Part shown: one piece after another, positions 34,312-43,611 of the stretch
Numbering within the stretch: the stretch's first letter is position 1
How the letters are laid out: every line of letters begins with the position of its first letter
Source: Aureispira sp050633105
Lineage (GTDB): Bacteria > Bacteroidota > Bacteroidia > Chitinophagales > Saprospiraceae
Direction: 5' to 3'
Length of the DNA stretch: 64,000 nucleotides
NCBI GenBank assembly: GCA_050633105.1
Contig: JBOEFW010000017.1
Location: 62,001-126,000 of the forward strand
Notes under the pieces: generated by a model
What the model was told of the DNA's origin: nothing
The model's input: only the letters and a program-made list of their open reading frames with translations
Databases searched by the model: none
Made by a program: the position numbers and the translations under genes

Positions 34312-36378
34312 ATGAAAAAAAATTACCTTTTGCTTGCCCTTGCTTGGATGGTAGGTTGCAGTCAATTATCGGCACAAAGTTTTAGCGATTACGAATGGAA
34401 AGGAGAGATGGCTAAGGTGGATAAGATGCCTGAGGAATACAAAACAGCGGAAGCTGTTGTTGTCAATACAGAAACCTATACTAGAGGAACCATCTCAGGA
34501 ACCTTTCCTTACTTGGATCAACTCAGCACCTTTAGACAGCAGACACACCTGATCCTTCAAAGTGATGAAGCGATTGAAGACAACCAACGGATTATTCTCA
34601 ACCGATACAAAGGAAGAATAGGAGATTACATTCAATATAAATATGTGGATGTTCGTGTACGAAAAGCAGCGGATGGAAAAGTAATCGACTATAAAGTGCG
34701 GGATCTTAATCAACCTACATTGGATATTGAAGATGACTTGTATGGCAGTAAGGATGATATTTTTATTTATGAAATTCCAGATCTAGTGATTGGGGATGAA
34801 GTAGAAACGGTAACTGTCTTAGAATTTAAGTTTCCTAATAGTGGAGAGACCGTAAATTTATACAGTGCTTATCCTACCCTCAAGCGTTCTTATACGGTAT
34901 CCGTGCCCTTAAAAGTAAAGGTAGATGGTCGTAGTTATAATAATATGCCTGATCCAACGATCAGAAATACTTCTACCAATCGTATTTTTAAATGGGAGAT
35001 GGAGAATTTGCGGGCTATACCAGAAGCAAATTCCCCAGGAACGATTTATCAAATGGATCTAGAGTACTTCATTTATGAGCTGAATTTTGATGCTTATCGT
35101 CTTAATCAATTGTCCTTCAAAGTAAAAAACTACGCTGATTATTTGATGCAATATGCAGAGGATTATATGAAGGTACGTGTGCGTAAAAAGAAAAAATTAG
35201 AAGAGTTTTATGAACAATTATTCGCTGATGGAGCGCAAGCATTTGGCAAAAGCGTTGATAAACTACAAGCTGTAGAGAAGGTGTATTTGATTAATCAATA
35301 CATTGCCAAAGAAGTACAGCCAATTAGAGAGGAATTAGAAGATTTTGAGAAGAGCGAAGGGATCGAATATTTCTTACTAAATAAACGGGTAGATGGTCGT
35401 AATCTACGCCGTATTTATCGCGACTTTTTTGAGCGCTTTGAGATTCCTTATTTTTTGGCGGCAGGACGTAATCGTTTGAATGGGCCTATCGATTTGGGTT
35501 TTGTTTCTCCTACACAAATCAATGATTATTTCTTTGTATTTAAAAATGGAGATGGTTATTTGACGATTAGTGGTTTTGGTGGATTAAATGAATTGCCTTG
35601 GCAATATTACAATACGAAAGTTTACATGCGGAACATTACAGACCGTGCTGCTACTTTACAAGAAATTAATTTTGGTGATGCTCCTCTAAAAGATACTAAA
35701 AACAATAAGCGTTTTAGTCGTAGCCAAGTACAAATTAACTTAGCTAAAAACAGTGTTACTCAAAAAACAAGTACTTCTGCTAGTGGGCTCTACGCTCGTG
35801 GATTGCGTAGCGGTATTGTTATTGGTTCTAAAGCCGATACCTTGATCAAAACAATGCAACAGTCATACGATTTTGCGTACCGTGCTTACGATGATATTAC
35901 GGTAGAGGTAAAAAGCGCTAAAGTGGACAAGTTTGAGATATCACCTGTTGTGAATTTTAATTTCAAGTACAGTGTAGAGGCCGAAATTAATGGCTTGATG
36001 ACGCAAAAAGAAGGCAAGTACTTAGTTGACGTGGACGAATTTTTGAGCCACAATATTCGCCGTGTTGTGAATGCGGAGGAGCGCGCGTTGGATTACCATG
36101 TGCCTTATTTAGGAACAGATACAGAGGAGTATTACTTGGTCTTTGATCAGAACGTGACCTTGGAAAATATGGCTGCTTTGAATCAGAAAATAGAGAATGA
36201 ATATGCCAGCTATCAATGCATGGCTACTCAAATGAAGCCCAATATGATTCGCATACAATCTATTTACACTACCAAGAAATTGTTTATTGAGAAGGAAGAA
36301 GCTAAGAAGCTGGACGCTGTAAATGAGGCCTTCAATAAAGTTCGTGATAGTAAATTAATCATTGTACCTGGCGCTTAA
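34312..36378 (+). CDS. DUF3857-type secreted protein
   Basis: 688 residues with a signal peptide (KKNYLLLALAWMVGCSQLSAQ; a Cys lies inside, so a lipoprotein is less likely). The N-terminal part matches DUF3857: RYKGRIGDYIQYKYVDVRV, then FIYEIPDLVIGDEVETVTVLEF. A middle region with RRIYRDFFERFEIPYFLAAGR resembles the transglutaminase-like core that usually follows DUF3857, but no clean Cys-His-Asp triad is visible, so it may be inactive. Its own transcript ends at a strong hairpin at 36404-36440. Confidence 0.62.
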   Translation: MKKNYLLLALAWMVGCSQLSAQSFSDYEWKGEMAKVDKMPEEYKTAEAVVVNTETYTRGTISGTFPYLDQLSTFRQQTHLILQSDEAIEDNQRIILNRYKGRIGDYIQYKYVDVRVRKAADGKVIDYKVRDLNQPTLDIEDDLYGSKDDIFIYEIPDLVIGDEVETVTVLEFKFPNSGETVNLYSAYPTLKRSYTVSVPLKVKVDGRSYNNMPDPTIRNTSTNRIFKWEMENLRAIPEANSPGTIYQMDLEYFIYELNFDAYRLNQLSFKVKNYADYLMQYAEDYMKVRVRKKKKLEEFYEQLFADGAQAFGKSVDKLQAVEKVYLINQYIAKEVQPIREELEDFEKSEGIEYFLLNKRVDGRNLRRIYRDFFERFEIPYFLAAGRNRLNGPIDLGFVSPTQINDYFFVFKNGDGYLTISGFGGLNELPWQYYNTKVYMRNITDRAATLQEINFGDAPLKDTKNNKRFSRSQVQINLAKNSVTQKTSTSASGLYARGLRSGIVIGSKADTLIKTMQQSYDFAYRAYDDITVEVKSAKVDKFEISPVVNFNFKYSVEAEINGLMTQKEGKYLVDVDEFLSHNIRRVVNAEERALDYHVPYLGTDTEEYYLVFDQNVTLENMAALNQKIENEYASYQCMATQMKPNMIRIQSIYTTKKLFIEKEEAKKLDAVNEAFNKVRDSKLIIVPGA

Positions 36379-36403
36379 TCCCGCTGTGTATATGTTGTAC
36401 CAT

Positions 36404-36440
36404 AAAAATGCAGGGCGCTTTAGTGTCCTGCATTTTTTTT
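36404..36440 (+). terminator. Terminator after the DUF3857 gene
   Basis: AAAAATGCAGG pairs with CCTGCATTTTT and is followed by a run of T. It is 26 bases after the stop codon. Confidence 0.85.
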
Positions 36441-36628
36441 GTTCATTTGCACGAATATTAGATTTTCTCAAGAGGCTTTATTGGCTTAGTCTTTGATTTT
36501 TAAGGAAATAACCCTATTTTCTATCTTCCCGCTTTAAAACCTACTTTGCTAACGTTCCCTGTCCTTCTCCTACTGGTAGCACCCTGCTTGGTGTAGAAGT
36601 CGTGGTGATAAAGCTTGTTTACAGAACA

Positions 36629-38071
36629 ATGGATCGAAGAAATTTTATGAAATGGTCAGCAGCAGCAATGACATCTGCTTGTTTGGGGCAACCGCAAAAA
36701 TTATGGAGTAAGCCTGCCAACCAAGAATTGACTAAGGCCGCTTTTGGCAGCGATTTTAAATGGGGAATTGCAGCGTCTGCTTATCAAATAGAAGGCGCTT
36801 GGAATGAAGATGGTAAAGGAATGTCCATTTGGGATAGCTTTACACACAACAAACCACACAAAATTAAGAATCGTCATAATTCTGATGTGTCGTATGATTT
36901 TTATCACAATTACAAGGAAGACATTGCGCTCATTAAGGAATTGAATTTTGATGTATTTCGCTTTTCCTTTTCTTGGTCGCGTATTTTTCCTGAAGGAATA
37001 GGCCGAGTGAATCAGAAAGGCATTGATTTTTACCATCGAGTGATTGATCGTTGTTTAGAATTAGGGGTAGAGCCTTGGGCCTTGTTGTACCATTTTGATT
37101 TGCCGCAAGCTTTGGAAGATAAAGGCGGCTGGGCGAATCGGGATATGGTCAACTGGTTTGATGAATATACGGATAGAGTAACACGAGAGTATGGGGATAA
37201 AGTGAAAACTTGGTTTGCTCAAAACGAACCCATTGGTTTTACCTTAGGGGGATATTTGGCCATGTATCATGCCCCTGGGTATTATGCGCCGCAGAAATTC
37301 CTACGGGCGATTCATCATGCCTTGCTTTGTCAAGCTTCTTCTGGACGTATTATGCGTGATAATATAAAAGCTGTACAGGTAGGCGCTGCCTTATCCTGTG
37401 CCCATGTACAGCCCAAAAATCAGAAGAAACGCCATTTGGAAGCGGCACACCGAATGGACATTATACTCAATCGTCTTTGTTTAGAGCCACATTTGGGAAT
37501 GGGTTACCCAACAGAACGTTTTCCATTTTTAGACAAAATACACCGTTATGTTCAAGCGGATGATATCAAAAAACTACAGTTTGACTTTGATTTTATCGGT
37601 TTGCAAAACTATACACAATTTGTAGCGCGCCATGCTATACTGCCCTGTATTTGGGCGTATGAACAAAAGCCACACCGCCGAGGAGTGCCCCCTGAAATGA
37701 TTACAGAAATGGGGTGGGAGGTTTGTCCAGAAGGGCTTTATAAAATTATCAAGCAGTATGCCGCTTATAAGAATTTACCGCCCATTATGATCACGGAAAA
37801 TGGCTGCGCTATGCCTGATGGAGTGAACGCTCAAGGTGAGGTGAATGACCAGCGTCGGGTAGATTTCTACAAAAGTTATCTTCAACAAGTCCTGCGCGCC
37901 AAAGAAGAAGGCGTAGACATTCGTGGCTATTTTGCATGGACTATTATGGATAATTTTGAATGGGCAGAAGGCTTTGATCCACGTTTTGGTTTAGTGCATG
38001 TTGATTGGGAAACACAAAAGAGAACGATTAAGAGTTCTGGCCGTTGGTTTCAAGAATTCTTAGGCCAATAG
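36629..38071 (+). CDS. Glycoside hydrolase family 1 beta-glucosidase
   Basis: Cuts beta-glucosides or related disaccharides. The N-terminus carries a twin-arginine-like export signal (DRRNFMKWSAAAMTSACLG), so it is probably secreted folded. The GH1 barrel follows, with FKWGIAASAYQIEGAWNEDGKG, the acid/base Glu in AQNEP and the nucleophile Glu in MITENG, and FAWTIMDNFEWAEGF near the end. I start at the ATG of 36629 because it sets the Arg-Arg motif near the N-terminus; a GTG at 36602 would add nine residues. It could act with the GH5 enzyme at 16669 on plant or algal polysaccharides. Confidence 0.92.
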   Translation: MDRRNFMKWSAAAMTSACLGQPQKLWSKPANQELTKAAFGSDFKWGIAASAYQIEGAWNEDGKGMSIWDSFTHNKPHKIKNRHNSDVSYDFYHNYKEDIALIKELNFDVFRFSFSWSRIFPEGIGRVNQKGIDFYHRVIDRCLELGVEPWALLYHFDLPQALEDKGGWANRDMVNWFDEYTDRVTREYGDKVKTWFAQNEPIGFTLGGYLAMYHAPGYYAPQKFLRAIHHALLCQASSGRIMRDNIKAVQVGAALSCAHVQPKNQKKRHLEAAHRMDIILNRLCLEPHLGMGYPTERFPFLDKIHRYVQADDIKKLQFDFDFIGLQNYTQFVARHAILPCIWAYEQKPHRRGVPPEMITEMGWEVCPEGLYKIIKQYAAYKNLPPIMITENGCAMPDGVNAQGEVNDQRRVDFYKSYLQQVLRAKEEGVDIRGYFAWTIMDNFEWAEGFDPRFGLVHVDWETQKRTIKSSGRWFQEFLGQ

Positions 38072-38478
38072 CAATTCTTCCGCGCAATCTTCTATGTGAA
38101 ATTTCATAAAAGCCTCTACTGTTGCTCCTTCCTGATCTATTTCTTCAAAATAAGGCAGTTGGTAGCTTGTGAGAATGATTCGTATTGGATCAATAAAGAA
38201 ATTTTATTGGAAGCCAATCCAATTGCCAATCATCAACTTCATGAACGAAGTGAATTTAAAGAAGAGGTTTATGGTTCTTTTACAAGAAATACAATAAGAT
38301 GAAATACAACGGAAAACTATAAATAAACGAATATGCCTTAGTTTTTAGCGAATATGCTGTGAATTCTTTCGAATATAGAATGTTGCTTATGAATTTATTT
38401 TTTTTAGATAACTTAGTGTTGTTGCTCTTTTTAAAACAACAACGTATTCCATTTATTTTAACCACATAAATTTTATCT
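38072..38478. other. Non-coding stretch upstream of a small secreted protein
   Basis: About 400 bases without a convincing gene. A 68-codon frame at 38096-38302 starts with GTG, overlaps no RBS and has no family features. The region probably holds the promoter for the gene at 38479. Confidence 0.45.
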
Positions 38479-38886
38479 ATGAAAAACTTATTTTTTATTG
38501 CGACCTTCCTACTGATGGCTACCTTGTCTTATGGGCAGTCTTATGATTGTAAATTAGTTGTTACTAATATGACAGGAAGCCCCTTAGTCGTTGGAGCTAA
38601 AATAACAGACAATACGCCTAATATTTGTCCTCCAACTACTATTGATGAGGTGACAATTGATGTTGCTGTAGGAGCTACGGAGGAAATGTTACTGGGAACA
38701 GTTTCCATAGATGAGCCTATGATTTTTCCTTATGTTATAGGGGCACATTTTGTTGGAGGGGGTTCAGGTAGCTGGACCACAAATGCTTGTTGGCATTGGA
38801 ACCCTTCTTGTGTAGCAAGTTCAGGACCACTTACTTTTGTTGTGACTTCTTGTGGGAGTAATATAACCTACGTAACTGTATTCTAA
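38479..38886 (+). CDS. Hypothetical small secreted protein
   Basis: 135 residues. Signal peptide MKNLFFIATFLLMATLSYGQ, then a small beta-rich domain with four to five cysteines (SYDCKLVV, NICPPTTI, TNACWHWNPSC, TSCGSNITYV) that may form disulfides. Not recognised. A structured 3' end (inverted repeats from 38886 to 38957) follows. Confidence 0.6.
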   Translation: MKNLFFIATFLLMATLSYGQSYDCKLVVTNMTGSPLVVGAKITDNTPNICPPTTIDEVTIDVAVGATEEMLLGTVSIDEPMIFPYVIGAHFVGGGSGSWTTNACWHWNPSCVASSGPLTFVVTSCGSNITYVTVF

Positions 38887-38902
38887 GGAAGTATCTTCCT
38901 TT

Positions 38903-38957
38903 AGCATACTTGAGTATGCTCTAAGAGAATCAAAGCTATTTGGCTTTGATTCTCTTT
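38903..38957. terminator. Two stacked hairpins between convergent genes
   Basis: Perfect palindrome AGCATACT-TG-AGTATGCT (38903-38920), then AGAGAATCAAAGC (38924-38936) with GCTTTGATTCTCT (38943-38955) and a T-rich end. It is between the small secreted gene and the convergent beta-helix gene and can terminate both strands. A further palindrome (AGGAAGTATCTTCCT) lies just before. Confidence 0.7.
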
Positions 38958-38982
38958 CTGTTTGAGGAGCATTTTTTAAATA

Positions 38983-40074
38983 TTAAGGCTCAATAACAGA
39001 GTCAACAACTTGAACGGAGGTATTGGTGTGCATGGAAATGCCAGGATACACGGTGTACCAAGTCCCTCCTGTATTTTTGCGAATGGTGGAAGATTTAATA
39101 ACAAGATTTCCTGTACGGTCATTGGTGACAAAGAAAATTCCTGCTCCATGTTGGATGACCTCATTTTGCTCTATGATAGAGCCTAAAATTTCTAGCGTCA
39201 TGGTATTTCCATCATTGTAAATAGCGCCACCACTGCCACCACCTGGCGTGCCTGCTTGTGCTGGATTACCGCCATTGCCAACGGCTTTGTTATGAGAAAA
39301 CAAACAGTTAATAATAGACCAAGAGACATTAATACTACTTAAGGCTCCACCATTAGCGCCTTCGTTGCCATAGCCCTCCGCTCCTCCAAAAGTACTGTTG
39401 ACTATATAAATAGGAGCATTATTGTACTGGGAGAAGGCTCGAATCGCTCCACCTCCTACATCCGCTCCTGTAGCCGCGCATACATTATTGAAAAATCGGC
39501 AATTAATAACTTTGAGACGGCCACCTCTAGCCCAAATGGCCCCTCCTCCTGTGTTGGTGGTTTCATTGATAGAGTTGCCTTTGATAAAGGTTAAATTTTG
39601 AACGGTTAATCGAGGATGATCTTGATTGTTACAATGGTTGGTTGTCCAATTCAAATCCTGATCACAAGTATTCATATACAGTATTCGATGGGTGTTATTG
39701 CCACTTAGGGTAACTAAACCACCACCATCAATAATAACATCAGGAGCCGCATTGTTGAAGATTTTGGCAGGCTCACTTAGTGTAATTGTAATCGGATCAG
39801 CCCCACAATCAAAGACAATAATACCTCCTTGTGCTACTGCATCTAGCACCAATTGACCTGTGCAACTTTCTGGGGAGCCATCTCCAATGACGATGGTTGG
39901 GTTAGAAACATCTTCTAATTCTGCCCCAACAGGAATAGCATAGTTCCCGTTGGGATTTCCTGCGGCTGGTCCATCTATTGGATTTGTGCCAGGGTTCGTA
40001 TTCTCTTTTTGACAAGCAAAAAGTACTAGAGTAAGGCTAAAAATAAGGCCTGATTGTTTTAAAGAAAAGAACAT
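38983..40074 (-). CDS. Parallel beta-helix lipoprotein (choice-of-anchor-like)
   Basis: A 363-residue lipoprotein with lipobox LFAC (Cys21), followed by a low-complexity Asn/Pro/Gly linker. The body is a right-handed parallel beta-helix: repeated turns with GGGAIWARGGRLKVINCRFFNN, GGAIRAFSQ, GGALSSINVSWSIINCLFSHN, GGAIYNDGNTMTLEILGSII and GAGIFFVTNDRTGNLVIKSSTI. This pattern matches bacterial polymorphic-membrane-protein-like and right-handed helix domains that sit on the cell surface. No catalytic motif is visible. Confidence 0.78.
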   Translation of the reverse strand: MFFSLKQSGLIFSLTLVLFACQKENTNPGTNPIDGPAAGNPNGNYAIPVGAELEDVSNPTIVIGDGSPESCTGQLVLDAVAQGGIIVFDCGADPITITLSEPAKIFNNAAPDVIIDGGGLVTLSGNNTHRILYMNTCDQDLNWTTNHCNNQDHPRLTVQNLTFIKGNSINETTNTGGGAIWARGGRLKVINCRFFNNVCAATGADVGGGAIRAFSQYNNAPIYIVNSTFGGAEGYGNEGANGGALSSINVSWSIINCLFSHNKAVGNGGNPAQAGTPGGGSGGAIYNDGNTMTLEILGSIIEQNEVIQHGAGIFFVTNDRTGNLVIKSSTIRKNTGGTWYTVYPGISMHTNTSVQVVDSVIEP

Positions 40075-40362
40075 AAAGTGGTTTTTAATACAGAAAGAAT
40101 CGGGGAAGTTGTTAGGAGTTGTTTAAAAATAAGCTAAAAAATAAAGAGTACTAACTTTTTTAGAGATAGAACGATAGAATATAGTGCTGTAAGTTACAGG
40201 AAAGGGATTTGGAACCATGCGCTGTGAAGAAAAGAGTCTTATTTCAAGAAAATATTTATCTTTTTTTGTGCTTTTGCGAACCTTTGAATTTGGTGCGGGT
40301 ATTACGGTCAAACAAAGAAGATCTTCTGTCTACTTATTATAACAACAGAAAACAACAGAAAC

Positions 40363-41517
40363 ATGAAATCGAGCCTTGCGCTGTTAGTAGGAATAGTTGC
40401 TTTTTATGCGACTCATTTATGGGCACAACCGTCCAATACCCTTCAACGAGTAGAATCTATTGTAAAAGTACAATATGAATATGATTGGTATGTGAAGCAA
40501 CATGCCTTATGGAAAACCGCCTTAGAAAATGAGCCTAAAAACCCAGATGGCTGGTTGAGTTATTACACCGCCAGTAGAATGGCTAAAATTTTATCTCCTG
40601 ATGCTGATAAAAGAAAAGAATGGGAAACGGAAATGGCGCGTATTGTGGAAGCGATGAAAGTGCCCATCAAAGACAGTTATGAGTACCACTTTATACAGGG
40701 CTATCATGAAGCGGATCATATCAAACAAATGCCTCATATTTTTAAGGCGTATGAAATGAACCCAGAACGTGCCGATACTTATGACGACTTGATCTCTTAT
40801 TATGAGTTGACTAGAGACAAAAAGAAATTGAAAGAATTTGCCATTAAGTGGAAAGCTAGCGGGGAACATTCGCCCTCTGTGATGTTGTGGAATTACAATA
40901 TGTTGGTGAGTACTGCGCCCAATAGTCTTTTATTGACGTATGGAGACAATGATACTTATCCTGCTTGGGTCTTGCAACAAGCAGAAGGGGTACGAACTGA
41001 CGTGCAAGTGATTAATATTCATTTGTTGCAAATCAAAGAATACCGCGATTTACTTTTAAAAGAATTGGGCATTCCCTTATTAGAAGCGCCTGAAAGCTCT
41101 AAAGAGGTGGTAGAACACTTGATCAAACATAAAGGTAGTCGTCCTTTATACACCAGTCTATCCATTCCTCATAAGAAATGGGAAATTGCTGACCAGTTGT
41201 TTAATGTAGGGGCGGTCTTACGTTATGGAGAATCTGAAGAACATACCTTATCTTACTTAGTGCACAATTATGAACACAACATGTTGTTGGATCATCTAAA
41301 GTGTTCTGTTTATCCTGAAAGGAACGGTAATCAATGGTTTACTAATCTCTATGTCCCTGGATTTATGATGCTTTACAAACATTATATCTTGACAAATAAC
41401 AAACGAGAGCAACAAGAATTAAAAACATTAATTCTGAGAATAACCAAAGATTGGCCCAACCAAGAAGACGTCTTAAATAGGCTCCAACATTATGAAAAAA
41501 AAGCATGTCAACACTAA
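40363..41517 (+). CDS. Secreted TPR-like protein sharing a DUF2723-type motif
   Basis: 384 residues with a signal peptide (KSSLALLVGIVAFYATHLWAQ), then helical repeats of TPR type (WKTALENEPKNPDGWLSYYTASRMAK, FKAYEMNPERADTYDDLISYYE). Residues from about 188 carry LLTYGDNDTYPAWVLQQAEG then VRTDVQVINIHLLQ, nearly the same as a block seen in the C-terminal part of DUF2723 membrane proteins. No membrane helices here. It may be a soluble relative of that domain. A hairpin lies just after its stop. Confidence 0.6.
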   Translation: MKSSLALLVGIVAFYATHLWAQPSNTLQRVESIVKVQYEYDWYVKQHALWKTALENEPKNPDGWLSYYTASRMAKILSPDADKRKEWETEMARIVEAMKVPIKDSYEYHFIQGYHEADHIKQMPHIFKAYEMNPERADTYDDLISYYELTRDKKKLKEFAIKWKASGEHSPSVMLWNYNMLVSTAPNSLLLTYGDNDTYPAWVLQQAEGVRTDVQVINIHLLQIKEYRDLLLKELGIPLLEAPESSKEVVEHLIKHKGSRPLYTSLSIPHKKWEIADQLFNVGAVLRYGESEEHTLSYLVHNYEHNMLLDHLKCSVYPERNGNQWFTNLYVPGFMMLYKHYILTNNKREQQELKTLILRITKDWPNQEDVLNRLQHYEKKACQH

Positions 41518-41526
41518 GCTCTCTTT

Positions 41527-41562
41527 AACATTCAGAGGAGTTACTAAACGCCTCTGAATGTT
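41527..41562. promoter_or_regulatory. Perfect 12-bp hairpin directly before the sigma factor start
   Basis: AACATTCAGAGG (41527-41538) and CCTCTGAATGTT (41551-41562) with a 12-base loop, ending eight bases before the sigma factor ATG. It may terminate the upstream gene, hide the ribosome binding site of the sigma factor, or both. Confidence 0.6.
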
Positions 41563-41570
41563 CTTCTATT

Positions 41571-42134
41571 ATGAAAAAGATCAACTTCTCTTCTGATGAA
41601 CAGTTAATGCAGTTGGTTCAGCGTGGCTCTGAACCAGCCTTTAATGTGTTGTATGAACGGTACAGCCAGCGTTTGCTGTTCTTCTTATACAAGATGTTGC
41701 ATCAGGATGAGGCCAAAGCACAGGATTTATTACAAGATGTATTTTTGAAAGTAGTGGAAGCGCCTGAGAAATTTGATGTGCAACAGCCTTTTAAAACATG
41801 GGTCTTTACTGTCGCAGCGAATTGTTGTCGAAACTATTTTCGCGCTCAAAAAACAGCTCGTTTAGCCAATGAAAAAATAATACAACCCAAGAGCATTGAA
41901 CCTGTAATTCCTATACAAGAGCGTGTCTTTGAAGAACAATTACAGGTGGCTTTAGAACACTTGTCGCCCGTTTACAAAGAGGTTTTCTTATTAAAATACA
42001 AAGAAGGCTTACGCCTAAAAGAAATCGCGACCGTCCTAGATTGTCCCTTGGGAACTGTTAAATCTAGACTACATGGAGCTACTAAAAAACTAGCTGAACA
42101 ATTGGCCCCTTATAAGGCCTATTTTAATCATTAA
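41571..42134 (+). CDS. ECF-type RNA polymerase sigma factor
   Basis: 187 residues with region 2 (EPAFNVLYERYSQRLLFFLYKMLHQDEAKAQDLLQDVFLKVVE, then PFKTWVFTVAANCCRNYFR) and region 4 (LEHLSPVYKEVFLLKYKEGLRLKEIATVLDCPLGTVKSRLHGATKKL). There is no region 1 or 3, as usual for extracytoplasmic-function factors. It is followed 14 bases later by a membrane protein with one helix, probably the anti-sigma partner. Targets are unknown. Confidence 0.92.
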   Translation: MKKINFSSDEQLMQLVQRGSEPAFNVLYERYSQRLLFFLYKMLHQDEAKAQDLLQDVFLKVVEAPEKFDVQQPFKTWVFTVAANCCRNYFRAQKTARLANEKIIQPKSIEPVIPIQERVFEEQLQVALEHLSPVYKEVFLLKYKEGLRLKEIATVLDCPLGTVKSRLHGATKKLAEQLAPYKAYFNH

Positions 42135-42148
42135 TCAGAGGAAAGCGC

Positions 42149-42832
42149 ATGGATCTACATGATTTATTAGCAGAAAAAGATTTTGAAGAATTAACCGCTA
42201 TAGAGCAACAACAAGTGTTGTTGTGGTGTACCCAAGAAGTCTATCAAGCGCAGCGACAAGCCATTGTTGCTAGTCAAACTCTTTGGGAAGCAGAACTAAT
42301 TGACTTGAAGCCTGCTGCGCCTAATAGAGCACTACAAGCGTTGAAAGAGAAGCGTCTTTTATTAGAAAAGGAAAAAGTCGTGGTAGTGCCTTGGTGGCAA
42401 CAATTAGCGCGTTATTCTATTCCTGTTTGGAAGCTAGCGGCAGCGGCTTTGTTGTTGTTTTGTTGGAGGCAAGCTGTCCCACAGAATGTTGGTCTGCCTA
42501 ATTCTAATCCTATTGTATTGACCGATACAGTTTATTTGGAGCGCTATCATACTCAAATAGAACAGGTCTTACAACCAGCAGATACCATTATCAAAGTTGT
42601 GTATAAAACAATAGATACGGTTGCAAGAGTAGTACAACCTGTTTTTGCATATACTGGAAGTGTTTATGGGGAGGAGTATCCTGAGGAAATCATTGCTGCT
42701 AGGACGGTGTCCAGTGATTTGTGGGAAACATTGGATAATAATAAAGGGCGTTCGCTCCATCAGGATACTTTTTTGCAAGAGGTGAGAGAACAAGTAGTTT
42801 CTAATACGATGTTTACGAATAGTACTTGGTAA
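42149..42832 (+). CDS. Candidate anti-sigma factor, single-pass membrane protein
   Basis: 227 residues. An acidic N-terminal cytoplasmic part (about 1-85) is followed by one transmembrane helix (about 92-107, WKLAAAALLLFCWR) and then an extracytoplasmic domain with QIEQVLQPADTIIKVVYKTIDT. Size, position right after an ECF factor and membrane layout fit an anti-sigma protein, but no HxxxCxxC zinc motif is visible. Inference from context. Confidence 0.6.
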   Translation: MDLHDLLAEKDFEELTAIEQQQVLLWCTQEVYQAQRQAIVASQTLWEAELIDLKPAAPNRALQALKEKRLLLEKEKVVVVPWWQQLARYSIPVWKLAAAALLLFCWRQAVPQNVGLPNSNPIVLTDTVYLERYHTQIEQVLQPADTIIKVVYKTIDTVARVVQPVFAYTGSVYGEEYPEEIIAARTVSSDLWETLDNNKGRSLHQDTFLQEVREQVVSNTMFTNSTW

Positions 42833-43416
42833 GGGAACATTCTTTTGAACCAGGGGAGAATACGGATGCAACTAAGATTGGGTTGGTGCAGACAGTAAAT
42901 GCCACTCTTTTTGGTAATAAGACAACAATTGACCCCAATGCTGCTTCCAAAATGACAGCATCAGGAGAACGTATAGATCGCCTTTCTAATAAAGCTCGTT
43001 TAATAGCTCATGAAATACTCTTAAAGAAAGAATTTATTTATTTGAGGGCAGAAGATGTAGATATAAATGTTGTTGCCAAGATTTATACTACCGCCCTAGC
43101 TCAAAATACCACAGGAATGTCCAATTCTTGGGGGCTTTTGTACGAGCACGACGATATGGGGCCTGTGGGATATTTCTTTGGACATTTAGGAGAAGACGGA
43201 TTGTCTGCGCTATTGCCGTTATTAGACAATCCAACGATACACCTCTACCACGGCAGTGAAGCGGCTACGGTAGGCAATAGTTACCAATTCCAAGTGCGAG
43301 ATTTTGCCGCATACTACATCAGTCAAATTCTTAATGAACCTAGTCCTTATCAAGCGAAGCGAACGGCTAGAGATCAAGAAATTGAACGTTTGAGAATATT
43401 GGTTCAAAACCGCTAA
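42826..43416 (+). CDS. Hypothetical protein of the sigma factor operon
   Basis: Not recognised. 196 residues if the TTG at 42826 is used, which overlaps the previous gene by 7 bases. The first in-frame ATG is at 42952, which would remove 42 polar residues. The body is mixed alpha/beta with WGLLYEHDDMGPVGYFFGHLGEDGLSALLPLLDNP. No membrane helix or signal peptide. Probably cotranslated with the candidate anti-sigma factor. Confidence 0.5.
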   Translation: MVREHSFEPGENTDATKIGLVQTVNATLFGNKTTIDPNAASKMTASGERIDRLSNKARLIAHEILLKKEFIYLRAEDVDINVVAKIYTTALAQNTTGMSNSWGLLYEHDDMGPVGYFFGHLGEDGLSALLPLLDNPTIHLYHGSEAATVGNSYQFQVRDFAAYYISQILNEPSPYQAKRTARDQEIERLRILVQNR

Positions 43417-43465
43417 GTAACGTTATTATCAGTAGGAAGCTGCTCTCAAAAAAGACAAAACAGAC

Positions 43466-43501
43466 AGTGGATCATTCTTTTACGAATTGTCCACTTTTTT
43501 G
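43466..43501 (+). terminator. Terminator after the sigma factor operon
   Basis: AGTGGATCATTC and GAATTGTCCACT form an imperfect stem followed by TTTTTTG. It lies about 50 bases after the stop of the last gene. Confidence 0.75.
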
Positions 43502-43611
43502 TTGGTATTTGCACATTTTTGTTTTGAACTCTTCTCAAAAAATGCTAGTTTTGGATTTTTCCCCCTAAGGAAAACGGAGGAAACAATCTTTAAAACAAAC
43601 CATCCAATAAT

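Noticed and set aside
38096..38302. 68-codon frame after the GH1 gene
   Set aside because: GTG start 24 bases after the GH1 stop, no hydrophobic or domain pattern that would support a gene.
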